From JACVRX01 sp035697245 (GTDB lineage: Bacteria > Actinomycetota > Actinomycetes > Jiangellales > Jiangellaceae), in assembly GCA_035697245.1 (NCBI GenBank), contig DASSDH010000162.1, positions 1 to 32,011 of the forward strand: DNA of 32,011 nt. Direction: 5' to 3'. Of the stretch, positions 7,771 through 16,467 are shown piece by piece (position 1 is the first letter of the stretch; each line of letters begins with the position of its first letter). Below the pieces are notes generated by a model. It made no database searches and was not told where the DNA came from. It saw only the letters and a program-made list of their open reading frames with translations. The translations under genes were made by a program, and so were the position numbers.

Positions 7771-10080
7771 TCAGGGGGTGGAGCGCGGGCTGGTGAGCCG
7801 GTAGGCGTCGAACACGCCTTGGACGCTGCGGACGGCCTTCAGCACATGGCCGAGATGTTTCGGGTCGCCCATCTCGAACGTGAACCGGCTCTTCGCGATC
7901 CGGTCGGAGTTCGTCGTTACCGTCGCCGACAGAATGTTGACGTGCTGGTCGGACAGGACCCGGGTGATGTCGGACAACAGCCGGTTGCGGTCAATAGCGT
8001 CGACCTGGATTGCGACGAGGAACAGACTGTTGGCCGTCGGCGCCCACTCGACGTCGATCATGCGGCCGTGCTCACGCTGCAGGGACGCGACGTTCACACA
8101 GTCGCCGCGGTGTACCGAGACACCTGATCCGCGGGTCACGAAACCGACGATCTCGTCACCCGGCACCGGCGTGCAGCAACGGGCGAGCTTGATCCACACG
8201 TCGCTCTCGCCCTTGACGACGACGCCGGGATCACCTGGGATTCGCCGGCGTGGCCTGGTCGCCGTCGCGGCCTCGGCGGCGTCGTCGCTAGTACCGGCCT
8301 CGCCGCCGAGGGTCTGGACCAGCTTCTGCACCACGCTCTGCGCGGACAGGTGCCCTTCACCGACGGCGGCATAGAGGGCAGTGATGTCCGGATATCGCAG
8401 CTCGGTGGCGACGACGGTCAGCGTCTCCTGGGAGAGCATCCGCTGCAAGGGGAGGTCTTGCTTGCGCATCGCCTTGGCGATGCTGTCCTTGCCGGTCTCG
8501 ATCGCCTCGTCCCGCCGCTCCTTGGAGAACCACTGCTTGATCTTGTTTCGTGCCCGGGCGCTGGTGACGAACGTCAGCCAGTCACGGCTCGGCCCCGCGC
8601 CGGCGGCCTTTGATGTGAAAATCTCGACGACGTCGCCGTTGTCGAGAGTCGACTCGAGCGGCACCAGCCGCCCATTGACCCGAGCCCCAATGCAGCGGTG
8701 GCCGACTTCGGTGTGCACCGCGTAGGCGAAGTCGACGGGGGTGGCCTGTGCAGGTAACGCGACGACGTCGCCGCGTGGTGTGAAGACGTAGACCTCGTTC
8801 GTGGTGATCTCGAACCGGAGCGACTCGAGAAACTCGCCGGGATCCTCGGTCTCCTTTTGCCAGTCCAGCAGCTGGCGTAGCCAGGCCATGTCGCTCGGAC
8901 CGCGAGAGTCGGGGTCTACGGCGGTGAGTAGTCCGCGATCGACATCGATGCCGGAGTTCGAGTCCTCCTTGTATTTCCAGTGCGAGGCGATGCCGTACTC
9001 GGCTCGGCGGTGCATCGCGTACGTGCGGATCTGCAGCTCCACTGGCTTGCCGGACGGGCCGATGACGGTGGTGTGCAGCGACTGGTACATATTGAACTTC
9101 GGCATCGCGATGAAGTCCTTGAACCGTCCGGGAACGGGATTCCACCGCGCGTGCACGATGCCGAGCGCCGCATAACAGTCCCGTACCGACTCGACCAGCA
9201 CCCGGATGCCCACCAGGTCGTAAATATCAGCGAAGTCGCGGCCCCGAACGATCATCTTCTGGTAGATCGAGTAGTAGTGCTTGGGTCGCCCGGTGACCGA
9301 CGCCTTGAGCTTGGCGCCGCGTAGGTCCCCCTGTACCAAGTCGATCACCGCGGCCAAGTGTTCGTCGCGGGACGGTGCCCGCTCCGCGACCAGGCGGACG
9401 ATCTCGTCGTAGACCTTGGGATGCAATGTCCCGAACGACAGGTCCTCGAGCTCCCACTTGATCGTGTTCATGCCCAGTCGATGCGCCAGCGGGGCGTAGA
9501 TCTCGAGGGTCTCGCGCGCTTTGCGGCGTGCCGAGTCCTTGGAGACATAGCGCCAGGTTCGCGCGTTGTGCAGCCGGTCGGCGAGCTTGATGACCAGGAC
9601 CCGGATGTCCTTGGACATGGCCACGACCATCTTGCGAACGGTCTCGGCCTGGGCCGCCTGGCCGTACTTGACCTTGTCCAGATTGGTCACACCGTCGACG
9701 AGCTTGGCCACTTCGTCGCCGAATTCGTCGCGGAGATCGGACAACATGTAGTCGGTGTCCTCGACGGTGTCGTGCAGCAGCGCCGCCGCGAGCGTCGGCG
9801 GCGTCATCCCGAGCTCGGCCAGGATGGTCGCGACGGCGAGTGGGTGGGTGATGTACGGATCGCCGCTCTTGCGTTTCTGCCCGGAGTGGGCCCGAGCAGC
9901 AGCCCGGTACGCGCGCTCGATCACGCCGAAGTCTGCCTTCGGGTGCGTGGCGTGGACAATGCGGAACAGCGGCTCGATTGCAGGGTCGATCTGTTGCCGC
10001 TGAGAGGTCAGGCGGGCGAGCCTCGCCCGCACGCGGACAGGCGTCGACGCGCTGGTGGTCGGGAGAACGTCTTCTGCCAA
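7771..10080 (-). CDS. rel: Bifunctional (p)ppGpp synthetase/hydrolase Rel
   Basis: The stringent-response enzyme makes and degrades (p)ppGpp at the ribosome. The 769 residues show the full RSH layout: HD hydrolase domain (H79, then LLHDTVEDTD with H103-D104), synthetase domain (about 250-365, GRPKHYYSIYQK, YQSLHTTVIGP, ELQIRT), TGS (about 428-488), a zinc-finger-like region with the CC pair (ARCCTPVPGDE, about 635) and a C-terminal ACT domain (about 690-765). The synthetase loop reads RFKD (319-322), the RXKD form of bifunctional Rel rather than the EXDD of RelA, and the hydrolase residues are intact. The start is TTG at 10080, behind a strong GAGGAGG ribosome site. It is downstream of apt by 50 bases, a conserved pairing that links purine salvage with alarmone control. 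Confidence 0.97.
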   Translation of the reverse strand: MAEDVLPTTSASTPVRVRARLARLTSQRQQIDPAIEPLFRIVHATHPKADFGVIERAYRAAARAHSGQKRKSGDPYITHPLAVATILAELGMTPPTLAAALLHDTVEDTDYMLSDLRDEFGDEVAKLVDGVTNLDKVKYGQAAQAETVRKMVVAMSKDIRVLVIKLADRLHNARTWRYVSKDSARRKARETLEIYAPLAHRLGMNTIKWELEDLSFGTLHPKVYDEIVRLVAERAPSRDEHLAAVIDLVQGDLRGAKLKASVTGRPKHYYSIYQKMIVRGRDFADIYDLVGIRVLVESVRDCYAALGIVHARWNPVPGRFKDFIAMPKFNMYQSLHTTVIGPSGKPVELQIRTYAMHRRAEYGIASHWKYKEDSNSGIDVDRGLLTAVDPDSRGPSDMAWLRQLLDWQKETEDPGEFLESLRFEITTNEVYVFTPRGDVVALPAQATPVDFAYAVHTEVGHRCIGARVNGRLVPLESTLDNGDVVEIFTSKAAGAGPSRDWLTFVTSARARNKIKQWFSKERRDEAIETGKDSIAKAMRKQDLPLQRMLSQETLTVVATELRYPDITALYAAVGEGHLSAQSVVQKLVQTLGGEAGTSDDAAEAATATRPRRRIPGDPGVVVKGESDVWIKLARCCTPVPGDEIVGFVTRGSGVSVHRGDCVNVASLQREHGRMIDVEWAPTANSLFLVAIQVDAIDRNRLLSDITRVLSDQHVNILSATVTTNSDRIAKSRFTFEMGDPKHLGHVLKAVRSVQGVFDAYRLTSPRSTP

Positions 10081-10130
10081 GACCCTCCTCGTAGCCGTTC
10101 CTGCTGTTCAGTCTAGGGGCCTGTCCGAGG

Positions 10131-10700
10131 TCAGACGCGGAGCAAGGCGCGCAGGTCAAGTTCGCCAAGCCGGTTGCGGCCGGACAGAAAGCCCAGTTCC
10201 ATCAGCACGGTGACGGCCACAACGCGCGCGCCCGAGGCGCTGACGAGTCCGGCGGCGGCCTCCACAGTGCCCCCCGTGGCCAGCACGTCGTCGACGATGA
10301 GGACTCGGTCACCGGTGGCGAACGCGTCCTCGTGGACCTCGATGGTGGCCTGTCCGTACTCGAGCTGGTAGCTCGCTGATCGGGTCCGATAGGGCAACTT
10401 GCCCTGCTTACGGATGGGTACCAGTCCGACGCCGAGCACGTGAGCAACCGGCGCAGCCAGAATGAACCCACGGGCCTCGATGCCGACGACGGTGTCCACC
10501 GTGACGGCGCCGGCCCGGTCGCGACCGGCCGCGGCGAGCGCGGAGACCATCGACGCGAAGGCGGCGTGGTCCAGCAGCAACGGGGTGATGTCCTTGAACA
10601 CCACTCCTGGCTCGGGCCAGTCCGGTATGTCGCGGATTCGCGAGAGCAGCACCTCCCGCTCTGCGCCAGAGAGCACTCCGACCTCGCCGGGATCGCTCAT
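10131..10700 (-). CDS. apt: Adenine phosphoribosyltransferase
   Basis: Salvages adenine with PRPP to AMP in the cytoplasm. The 189-residue reading carries the N-terminal Apt signature (IPDWPEPGVVFKDITPLL), the flexible loop RKQGKLPYRTRSASYQLEYG and the PRPP site VLIVDDVLATGGT (133-145). The start is uncertain. ATG at 10700 lies 10 bases after the secF stop and has no Shine-Dalgarno match. GTG at 10676 has GAGG five bases upstream and would remove eight residues. GTG at 10739 would overlap secF. I prefer 10700. It is probably translated from the yajC-secD-secF transcript. Confidence 0.95.
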   Translation of the reverse strand: MSDPGEVGVLSGAEREVLLSRIRDIPDWPEPGVVFKDITPLLLDHAAFASMVSALAAAGRDRAGAVTVDTVVGIEARGFILAAPVAHVLGVGLVPIRKQGKLPYRTRSASYQLEYGQATIEVHEDAFATGDRVLIVDDVLATGGTVEAAAGLVSASGARVVAVTVLMELGFLSGRNRLGELDLRALLRV

Positions 10701-10710
10701 CGGAGGGAGG

Positions 10711-11859
10711 TTATCGCGGCGGCCGCGCGTTGCCGCCACGCCGTTGCGACCGGGTCTGTCGTTGCGGCTGGCGGCGTTCTCCGCTTTCGGTCACCTGCGC
10801 GCTGCGGGTGGACGCCGCGGCCGTCGCCGTCGGCACATCGTCAACGGTCCCGTCCCCGCGTGGAACCTTCGCTGCTCGCCTGGCCTCGACCCGCCGAGCG
10901 AGGGCCGCCACCGTCGGCTCGCGATTCTTGAGGTCGACCAGCAACGGAGTGGCGATGAAGATCGACGAATACGTGCCGATCGCAACTCCGACGAACAACG
11001 CCAGCGACAGGTCCTTCAGGGTGCCGGCGCCGAGCAACCCCGCACCGACGAACAGGATCGAGCCGATGGGCAGCAGCGCGATGATGACGGTGTTGATCGA
11101 TCGCATCAGGGTCTGGTTGAGCCCGAGGTTCGCCGCCTCCGCGTAGGTGTACTGGTTCTGCGCAGTGATGCCCTTGGTGTTCTCACGCACCTTGTCGAAG
11201 ATCACGACCGTGTCGTACAAGGAGTACCCGAGAATCGTCAGGAAGCCGATGACGGTCGCCGGCGTCACGTCGAACCCGATCAGCGCATAGATGCCGATCG
11301 TGGCCACGATGTCATGGACGAGCGCGACCAGGGCAGCCGCGGCCATCTTCCACTCGTAGATCAACACCAAGAAGATGCCAACGGCGAGGATGAAGAAGCT
11401 CAGGCCAATCAGAGCCTGCCGGGTGATCTGGGCACCCCAGGAAGGCCCGATTACCTGGGCAGTGATCTCCTCGGACGGTAACCCCAGTTCGGCCGCGACA
11501 GCGTCGCGGATTGTCGTCGTCTCCTCCGCGGTCAGGCTTCCGGTCTGCACCCGGACGCTCTCATCGTTCGCGACGACGACCCGCGGCTCGGCTGCGTCGT
11601 CGATGCCGGTCGCTATCACGGCCTCGCGCACGTCGGCGACCATGGAGTCAGTGGTCTGCTCGATCCGGGCCGTCAGTTCTGCGCCGCCGGTGAATTCGAT
11701 GCCGAGGTGCAGCCCGCGGAACACCAGCGCGCCGATCGCGACGACCAGCAGGACAGCACTCGCCGTGTACCACCATCTCGCGTGGGCGACGATGGGCAGA
11801 GAGGTCTCGCCGGTGTAGAGGCGGCTGCCGAGGGACCGCTGGCCCGAGGTTTCGCTCAT
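10711..11859 (-). CDS. secF: Protein translocase subunit SecF
   Basis: A membrane subunit of the SecDF complex that uses the proton gradient to help pull exported proteins through SecYEG. The 382 residues contain six predicted spans (about 31-49, 148-167, 171-193, 200-220, 253-275, 280-305). The periplasmic loop starts with the conserved EFTGG, and the signature LGYSLYDTVVIFDKVREN is at 210-227. The C-terminal tail (about 325-382) is basic and Ser/Thr/Arg rich. The ATG start at 11859 overlaps the secD stop (ATGA); an upstream frame reaching to 12171 is readthrough inside secD. Confidence 0.96.
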   Translation of the reverse strand: MSETSGQRSLGSRLYTGETSLPIVAHARWWYTASAVLLVVAIGALVFRGLHLGIEFTGGAELTARIEQTTDSMVADVREAVIATGIDDAAEPRVVVANDESVRVQTGSLTAEETTTIRDAVAAELGLPSEEITAQVIGPSWGAQITRQALIGLSFFILAVGIFLVLIYEWKMAAAALVALVHDIVATIGIYALIGFDVTPATVIGFLTILGYSLYDTVVIFDKVRENTKGITAQNQYTYAEAANLGLNQTLMRSINTVIIALLPIGSILFVGAGLLGAGTLKDLSLALFVGVAIGTYSSIFIATPLLVDLKNREPTVAALARRVEARRAAKVPRGDGTVDDVPTATAAASTRSAQVTESGERRQPQRQTRSQRRGGNARPPR

Positions 11860-13577
11860 CGGGTGGCCTCCCTCGCGACTGGTGCTGGGGCCGGCCGGCG
11901 CCCAGTGGGCCGGCCGGTCCGCGACGGTGCACCGAGTCGTTCCGGATCGAGCCCGGACCACGGGTGACCCGCGCCGAAGAATCGGCTGCGGGCGAGAATT
12001 GTGACGACCGGCTTGGTGAACAGGAAGACGACCACGAGGTCGACGAGGGTCGTGAGGCCAAGGGTGAACGCGAAACCGCGGACGTTGGCGACCGAGAACA
12101 CGTAGAGGAAAAAGGCGGCGAACAACGACACCGTGTCGCTCGCCAGCACCGTCCGCCGAGCCCGGGCCCATCCGGTCTCGACCGACATCCGGACGCTGCG
12201 GCCTTCCCGGATCTCGTCACGGACGCGCTCGAAGAACACCACGAACGAGTCAGCGGTGATGCCAATCGACACGATGATCCCGGCCATGCCGGCGATGGTG
12301 AGGGTGAAACCGATCGCAACACCCAACAGCACGATGGCGGCGTACGTGATCAGGCCGGCGACGACCAGGCTGGCGAAGACGACCAGCCCGAGGGCGCGGT
12401 AATAGAACAGCGAATAGATGAACACGAGCCCCAAGCCGATCAGGCCGGCAAGCAGGCCTGCCCGGAGCTGGGTCTCACCCAGCGTCGGGGTAATCGTCGA
12501 CAAATCGCTGGTCTCGAACGAGAGCGGCAACGCACCGTAGTTCAGCACCGTGGCGAGCGCCTGAGCCTCGGCTTGGGTGAATGAGCCGGAGATTTGTGCC
12601 TGGCCACCGGGGATCGGTTCGTTGACCGTCGGATAGGAGACGACCTTCCCGTCCAGCACGATCGCGAATGCGTTGTTGGGGGGGGTCTGGCCGGCAAGCT
12701 TCTGCGTCGACTCGAAGAACTTGTCCGCGCCCTCGTCGGTAAAGTCGAGGTTGACGACGAACGACACGTCGCCCTGCGGGATGATGGCGGTGGCGCTGCT
12801 GACGTCGGTTCCGACGACGTCGGCGGGACCGAGCAGGAAGCGGTTCGTGTCATCCTCGTCGCAGGTGAACAGTGACTTCGCGGGGTCATCGAGCGCGCCC
12901 CCGGGCAGCTCTGCGCAGTCGATTGCCGCCAACTGCGCCTGTTCCTCTGCGCTCGGCGGACCTTCGGCCGCTGGTGGCTGAGTGGGAGCGGCCGGCGCAG
13001 TAGCAGTAGCCGATGGGGACGGGCTCGGCGTGCCAGCGGGCTGGGCCAGCAGCCCTTCGGTCAGCGCCCTACCGGCTGCAGGGGGCGCCGTCGATTCGGG
13101 GCTCGCCGGGGCCGGGGTAGCCGAAGCGGTGGCTCCCGGCGACTGGGTGGCCGACGGTGTGGCGGCGTCACTCGGGGTGGGAGCCGGAGCCGCGCTGCCA
13201 CCGGGAACGACGGCGCGAACGGGACGGAACCTCAGCTCGGCCGTCTGACCGACCAGGCGCACCAGCTCGTCCTGACCGACACCGGGCACCTGGACGACGA
13301 TGTTGGTGCTGCCCTGCGTGGTGATCTCGGCCTCAGCGACCCCGCTGCCGTTGACCCGGGCCCGGACGATGTCCACGGCCTGGCGCATGCTCTCCGGCGT
13401 GGGATCGCTGCCGTCGGGAGTCTTGGCGGACAGCGTGATACTCGTGCCGCCGCGCAGGTCTAGGCCCAGTCGCGGCGTCCACTCACCGAGCACCGCCATG
13501 GTGCCGTACATCACGACGAGGAGCAGCGCGAGCACGCCCAGCGAACGCCACGGCCGCGGCGCGTTGGTCGATGCCAC
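11856..13577 (-). CDS. secD: Protein translocase subunit SecD
   Basis: Partner of SecF in the Sec export motor. The 573 residues start with one membrane span (about 12-30) and the conserved GLDLRGG (38-44). A P1-type periplasmic head follows, then five C-terminal spans from about 371 to 530. A low-complexity Ala/Pro/Ser/Thr stretch (about 125-212) is inserted in the periplasmic part, between the ELRFRPV strand and the region resuming at about 215. Such linkers occur in actinobacterial SecD but this one is long. The start is GTG at 13577 with GAAGGAG about 10 bases upstream. It ends in an ATGA overlap with secF, which favours equal synthesis of both subunits. Confidence 0.96.
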   Translation of the reverse strand: MASTNAPRPWRSLGVLALLLVVMYGTMAVLGEWTPRLGLDLRGGTSITLSAKTPDGSDPTPESMRQAVDIVRARVNGSGVAEAEITTQGSTNIVVQVPGVGQDELVRLVGQTAELRFRPVRAVVPGGSAAPAPTPSDAATPSATQSPGATASATPAPASPESTAPPAAGRALTEGLLAQPAGTPSPSPSATATAPAAPTQPPAAEGPPSAEEQAQLAAIDCAELPGGALDDPAKSLFTCDEDDTNRFLLGPADVVGTDVSSATAIIPQGDVSFVVNLDFTDEGADKFFESTQKLAGQTPPNNAFAIVLDGKVVSYPTVNEPIPGGQAQISGSFTQAEAQALATVLNYGALPLSFETSDLSTITPTLGETQLRAGLLAGLIGLGLVFIYSLFYYRALGLVVFASLVVAGLITYAAIVLLGVAIGFTLTIAGMAGIIVSIGITADSFVVFFERVRDEIREGRSVRMSVETGWARARRTVLASDTVSLFAAFFLYVFSVANVRGFAFTLGLTTLVDLVVVFLFTKPVVTILARSRFFGAGHPWSGLDPERLGAPSRTGRPTGRRPAPAPVAREATR

Positions 13578-13675
13578 TGTCGGTCGGTCTCCTTCTCGTC
13601 ACCACGTCATCCGGGGAACCGGCCGCTGATCGCTGGCGGTGCGGCATGGACGGTCCCCGCTCCGAACGATCGGTG

Positions 13676-14065
13676 TCAGGGGGAAGTGCCCGTGATGTCG
13701 TTTCTGTTCGTGCGATCCGTGCCGCGAGACGCTCCGTCGTCGGACATCGGCTCAATCATCGGGTCCTCGTCCGGTTGGCTCGCCGCCACGTCCGCGCCGT
13801 TCGGCTCGGTCGTGTCGTCCGGGACGACGCGCATGATGGCCCGCCGGACGTACCGGTTGGTGACGCCAGGCGCCACCTCGAGCGTGACTTCGTCGCCGTC
13901 GATCGACACGATCGTCGCGATCAGGCCCGACCCAGTCATCACCCGGGCACCAGGCGCGAGAGTCGATTGGACTTGGGCGATCTCCCGGCGCTGCTTCTGC
14001 TGCGGCCGGATCAGGATGAGATAGAAGACGGCGAACAGCAGGATGGGCAGAAGCAAGGTCTCCAT
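13676..14065 (-). CDS. yajC: Preprotein translocase subunit YajC
   Basis: A small single-span inner-membrane protein that associates with SecDF. The 129 residues begin with a hydrophobic segment (about 2-19) followed by IRPQQKQRRE, the YajC hallmark. The short domain ARVMTGSGLIATIVSIDGDEVTLEVAPG is also typical. The C-terminus after about 90 is acidic and Ser/Asp rich, with no conserved features. The start is ATG at 14065. It lies 98 bases upstream of secD and 84 bases after the ruvB stop, so the order ruvC-ruvA-ruvB-yajC-secD-secF follows the standard actinobacterial cluster. Confidence 0.95.
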   Translation of the reverse strand: METLLLPILLFAVFYLILIRPQQKQRREIAQVQSTLAPGARVMTGSGLIATIVSIDGDEVTLEVAPGVTNRYVRRAIMRVVPDDTTEPNGADVAASQPDEDPMIEPMSDDGASRGTDRTNRNDITGTSP

Positions 14066-14149
14066 CAGGTGCAGTGGGTCCTTCCAGTGCGCCCTTGCGG
14101 CAGCACACGACGAGGGACGGCCACCGGCCCCGGCAGCCGCTTGGGCAGT

Positions 14150-15253
14150 CTAAACCCCGGTCCCAGTGAACAGGTCAAGCTCCCCCTCGTCCGGTGATAG
14201 GCCACCGAACGGCGACCGCGGCGGCACGGCGAGGCCGAGATGTCGCCAGGCACCCGGCGTAGCTACCCGGCCGCGGGGGGTGCGGGCAAGCAGACCCGCC
14301 CGGACCAAGAACGGCTCGGCTACCTCCTCCACGGTCTCGCGCTCCTCGCCGAGGGCCACGGCAAGCGTGCCCAGACCTACCGGACCGCCGCCGAAACGGC
14401 GGCACAGCGCATCCAGAAGTGTCCGGTCGAGCCGATCCAACCCAAGCTCGTCGACCTCGTACACCTGCAGTCCGGCTCGCGCTACAGCGCCGGTGACGAC
14501 GCCGTCGGCCCGCACTTCGGCGAAATCGCGGACCCGGCGGAGCAGCCGGTTGGCGATGCGCGGCGTTCCGCGCGAACGCTTCGCGATCTCGCGGACGCCG
14601 TCCGCGCGGACGGTGACGGTCAGCAGCCGGGCCGAGCGGACCAACACCTGCTCGAGCTCACCCGGCTCGTAAAGGTCCAACTGCCCGGTGAAGCCGAACC
14701 GGTCGCGCAGTGGACCCGGCAGCAAGCCGGTCCGGGTGGTAGCGCCGACCAGGGTGAACGGTGGCAGATCCAGCGGGATGGCGGTCGCACCTGGGCCTTT
14801 GCCGACGATGACGTCGACCCGGAAATCCTCCATCGCGGTATAGAGCATCTCCTCCGCTGGGCGGGCCATTCGGTGGATCTCGTCGAAGAACAACACGTCA
14901 CCCTCGCTGACCGAAGACAAGATCGCGGCCAGGTCTCCGGCGTGCTGTACCGCGGGCCCACTGGTGATTCGCAGCGGAGCCCCCATCTCCGCGCCGATGA
15001 TCATCGCCATCGTGGTCTTGCCCAGGCCGGGCGGACCGCACAGCAGCACGTGGTCGGCAACCCGGCCACGGGCCCGGGCCGCCTCGAGCATGAGGGACAC
15101 CTGCTCGCGCAGGCGCTCCTGCCCGATGAACTCGGCCAGCGTACGAGGGCGCAACGCCGTCTCGATCGCGCGTTCGTCGCCGTCGGCCTCCGGAGTCACC
15201 AACCGCGGCACCGGCTCGGTGCCCGCGTCGGGTTGTCTGGTGTGGTCGGTCAC
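14150..15253 (-). CDS. ruvB: Holliday junction branch migration ATPase RuvB
   Basis: The AAA+ motor of RuvAB branch migration in recombination repair. The 367-residue product shows Walker A GPPGLGKT (73-80), Walker B LFFDEIHRM (121-129), sensor 1 ATTRTG (171-176), the arginine finger R185 in RDRFGF and the winged-helix DNA-binding end (RGTPRIANRLLRRVRDF, 228-244, leading into the C-terminal domain). The GTG start at 15253 overlaps the ruvA stop (GTGA). It is expressed with ruvC and ruvA from the LexA-controlled promoter at 16396-16413. Confidence 0.98.
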   Translation of the reverse strand: MTDHTRQPDAGTEPVPRLVTPEADGDERAIETALRPRTLAEFIGQERLREQVSLMLEAARARGRVADHVLLCGPPGLGKTTMAMIIGAEMGAPLRITSGPAVQHAGDLAAILSSVSEGDVLFFDEIHRMARPAEEMLYTAMEDFRVDVIVGKGPGATAIPLDLPPFTLVGATTRTGLLPGPLRDRFGFTGQLDLYEPGELEQVLVRSARLLTVTVRADGVREIAKRSRGTPRIANRLLRRVRDFAEVRADGVVTGAVARAGLQVYEVDELGLDRLDRTLLDALCRRFGGGPVGLGTLAVALGEERETVEEVAEPFLVRAGLLARTPRGRVATPGAWRHLGLAVPPRSPFGGLSPDEGELDLFTGTGV

Positions 15254-15867
15254 GGCCGCGCCAACGTCCGCAACGCCGCCTTGAGCAGAGTGGACACGTC
15301 CGCGGCGTCCACTCCATCGCCGACCAGAGGCGTGACCTCGTCGACCGCCGCGTCCGCCTCACGACCGGACCAGCCCAGACCGAGCAGCGCGGCATGGACC
15401 TGGCCCTGCCAGCCGTGCTGTCGCGTGGCTTTCTCCTTCGCGGCTGTGGTGCCGATATGACCGACCGGCGGGCCGAGCTTGCCGGCGAGCTCCACGACGA
15501 TGCGCTGGGCCCCCTTCTTGCCGATCCCGGGCACGCGGGTCAGCGCGACCAGATCCTCGGTCGCCACCGCCCGGCGCAGGTCGTCGGGTGAATGGACGGC
15601 GAGCATGGCCTGCGCGAGCCGCGGGCCGATGCCACTGGCCGTCTGCAGCAGTTCGAAAATGTGGCGCTCATCCTCGTCGGCGAATCCGAAGAGGGTCAGT
15701 GACTCTTCTCGGACGATCAGGCTTGCGGGCAACTGGGCTTCGTCACCGATCCGTAGGGCGGCTGCGGTCGACGGCGTGCACTGCAGCGCGAAGCCGATGC
15801 CGCCGACGTCGACCACCACCTCACCGGGACGAGCCGCCGTGACCCGACCGCGGACAAACGAGATCAT
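15250..15867 (-). CDS. ruvA: Holliday junction DNA-binding protein RuvA
   Basis: Binds four-way junctions and loads RuvB. The 205 residues show the N-terminal OB domain (MISFVRGRV, VVVDVGGIGF), two helix-hairpin-helix motifs (SGIGPRLAQAML at 78-89; VPGIGKKGAQRIV at 112-124) and the flexible C-terminal RuvB-contact domain. ATG at 15867 is chosen because it overlaps the ruvC stop (ATGA) and starts at the family's first residue. The frame is open upstream to 15924, but only inside ruvC. Confidence 0.97.
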   Translation of the reverse strand: MISFVRGRVTAARPGEVVVDVGGIGFALQCTPSTAAALRIGDEAQLPASLIVREESLTLFGFADEDERHIFELLQTASGIGPRLAQAMLAVHSPDDLRRAVATEDLVALTRVPGIGKKGAQRIVVELAGKLGPPVGHIGTTAAKEKATRQHGWQGQVHAALLGLGWSGREADAAVDEVTPLVGDGVDAADVSTLLKAALRTLARP

Positions 15868-16382
15868 CGCCGTCCTCCTGTTTCTACCGCGACCTGCAGC
15901 CGAGCCTGTGCTGAGCCGCGCCATACCGCACAGATGGCGAGTGCGAGCGCATCGCTCGCGTCAGCGGGATGGGGCCGCTGGGACAGAGCGAGCAACCTGG
16001 TCACCATGGCCGCGACCTGCGCCTTGTCCGCCCGCCCGTTTCCGGTGACCGCGGCCTTGACCTCACTCGGGGTGTAGGTGCACAACGGGAGTTCCCGGCG
16101 AACGGCAGCCAGGACCGCCACGCCGCTCGCCTGTGCCGTGCCCATGACCGTGCGGACGTTGTGCTGGCTGAACACCCGCTCGACGGCGACCATGTCCGGC
16201 TGGTACTCGCGAATCCACGTGTCGACTGCCGACTCGACTTCCAGAAGCCGCTCCCCCAACTGTGCTCCGGTCGGGGTCTGCACGACGTCCACTGCGACCA
16301 GCCTCAGCCGGCGCCCGGGCATGCCGTCGACCACACCCAGGCCGAATCTGGTCAGGCCAGGGTCGACTCCCAGCACGCGCAT
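15864..16382 (-). CDS. ruvC: Holliday junction resolvase RuvC
   Basis: The endonuclease that cuts Holliday junctions. The 172 residues carry the RNase H-fold catalytic acids: D7 (MRVLGVDPG), E68 (VAVERVF) and D141/D144 (HPADASDALA). The start is ATG at 16382 with GGGAGG six bases upstream. The LexA box at 16396-16413 lies just upstream of that ribosome site, so SOS induction of ruvCAB is expected. It is the first gene of a translationally coupled ruvC-ruvA-ruvB unit, separated from yebC by 85 bases. Confidence 0.97.
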   Translation of the reverse strand: MRVLGVDPGLTRFGLGVVDGMPGRRLRLVAVDVVQTPTGAQLGERLLEVESAVDTWIREYQPDMVAVERVFSQHNVRTVMGTAQASGVAVLAAVRRELPLCTYTPSEVKAAVTGNGRADKAQVAAMVTRLLALSQRPHPADASDALALAICAVWRGSAQARLQVAVETGGRR

Positions 16383-16395
16383 GGGCCGCCTCCCG

Positions 16396-16413
16396 TGCGA
16401 ACACGTGTTCGCA
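16396..16413. promoter_or_regulatory. LexA (SOS) box upstream of ruvC
   Basis: TGCGAACACGTGTTCGCA is an 18-base perfect palindrome containing CGAAC-N4-GTTCG, the core of the actinobacterial SOS box; the outermost bases differ from the TCGAAC...GTTCGA ideal. It lies in the yebC-ruvC gap, 14 bases before the ruvC start. ruvC is a known LexA target in mycobacteria. Confidence 0.87.
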
Positions 16414-16467
16414 CCCCGACGCTACCGGCGGACCACCGAGTGCACTGGCATCGACGCGCCGCAATTC

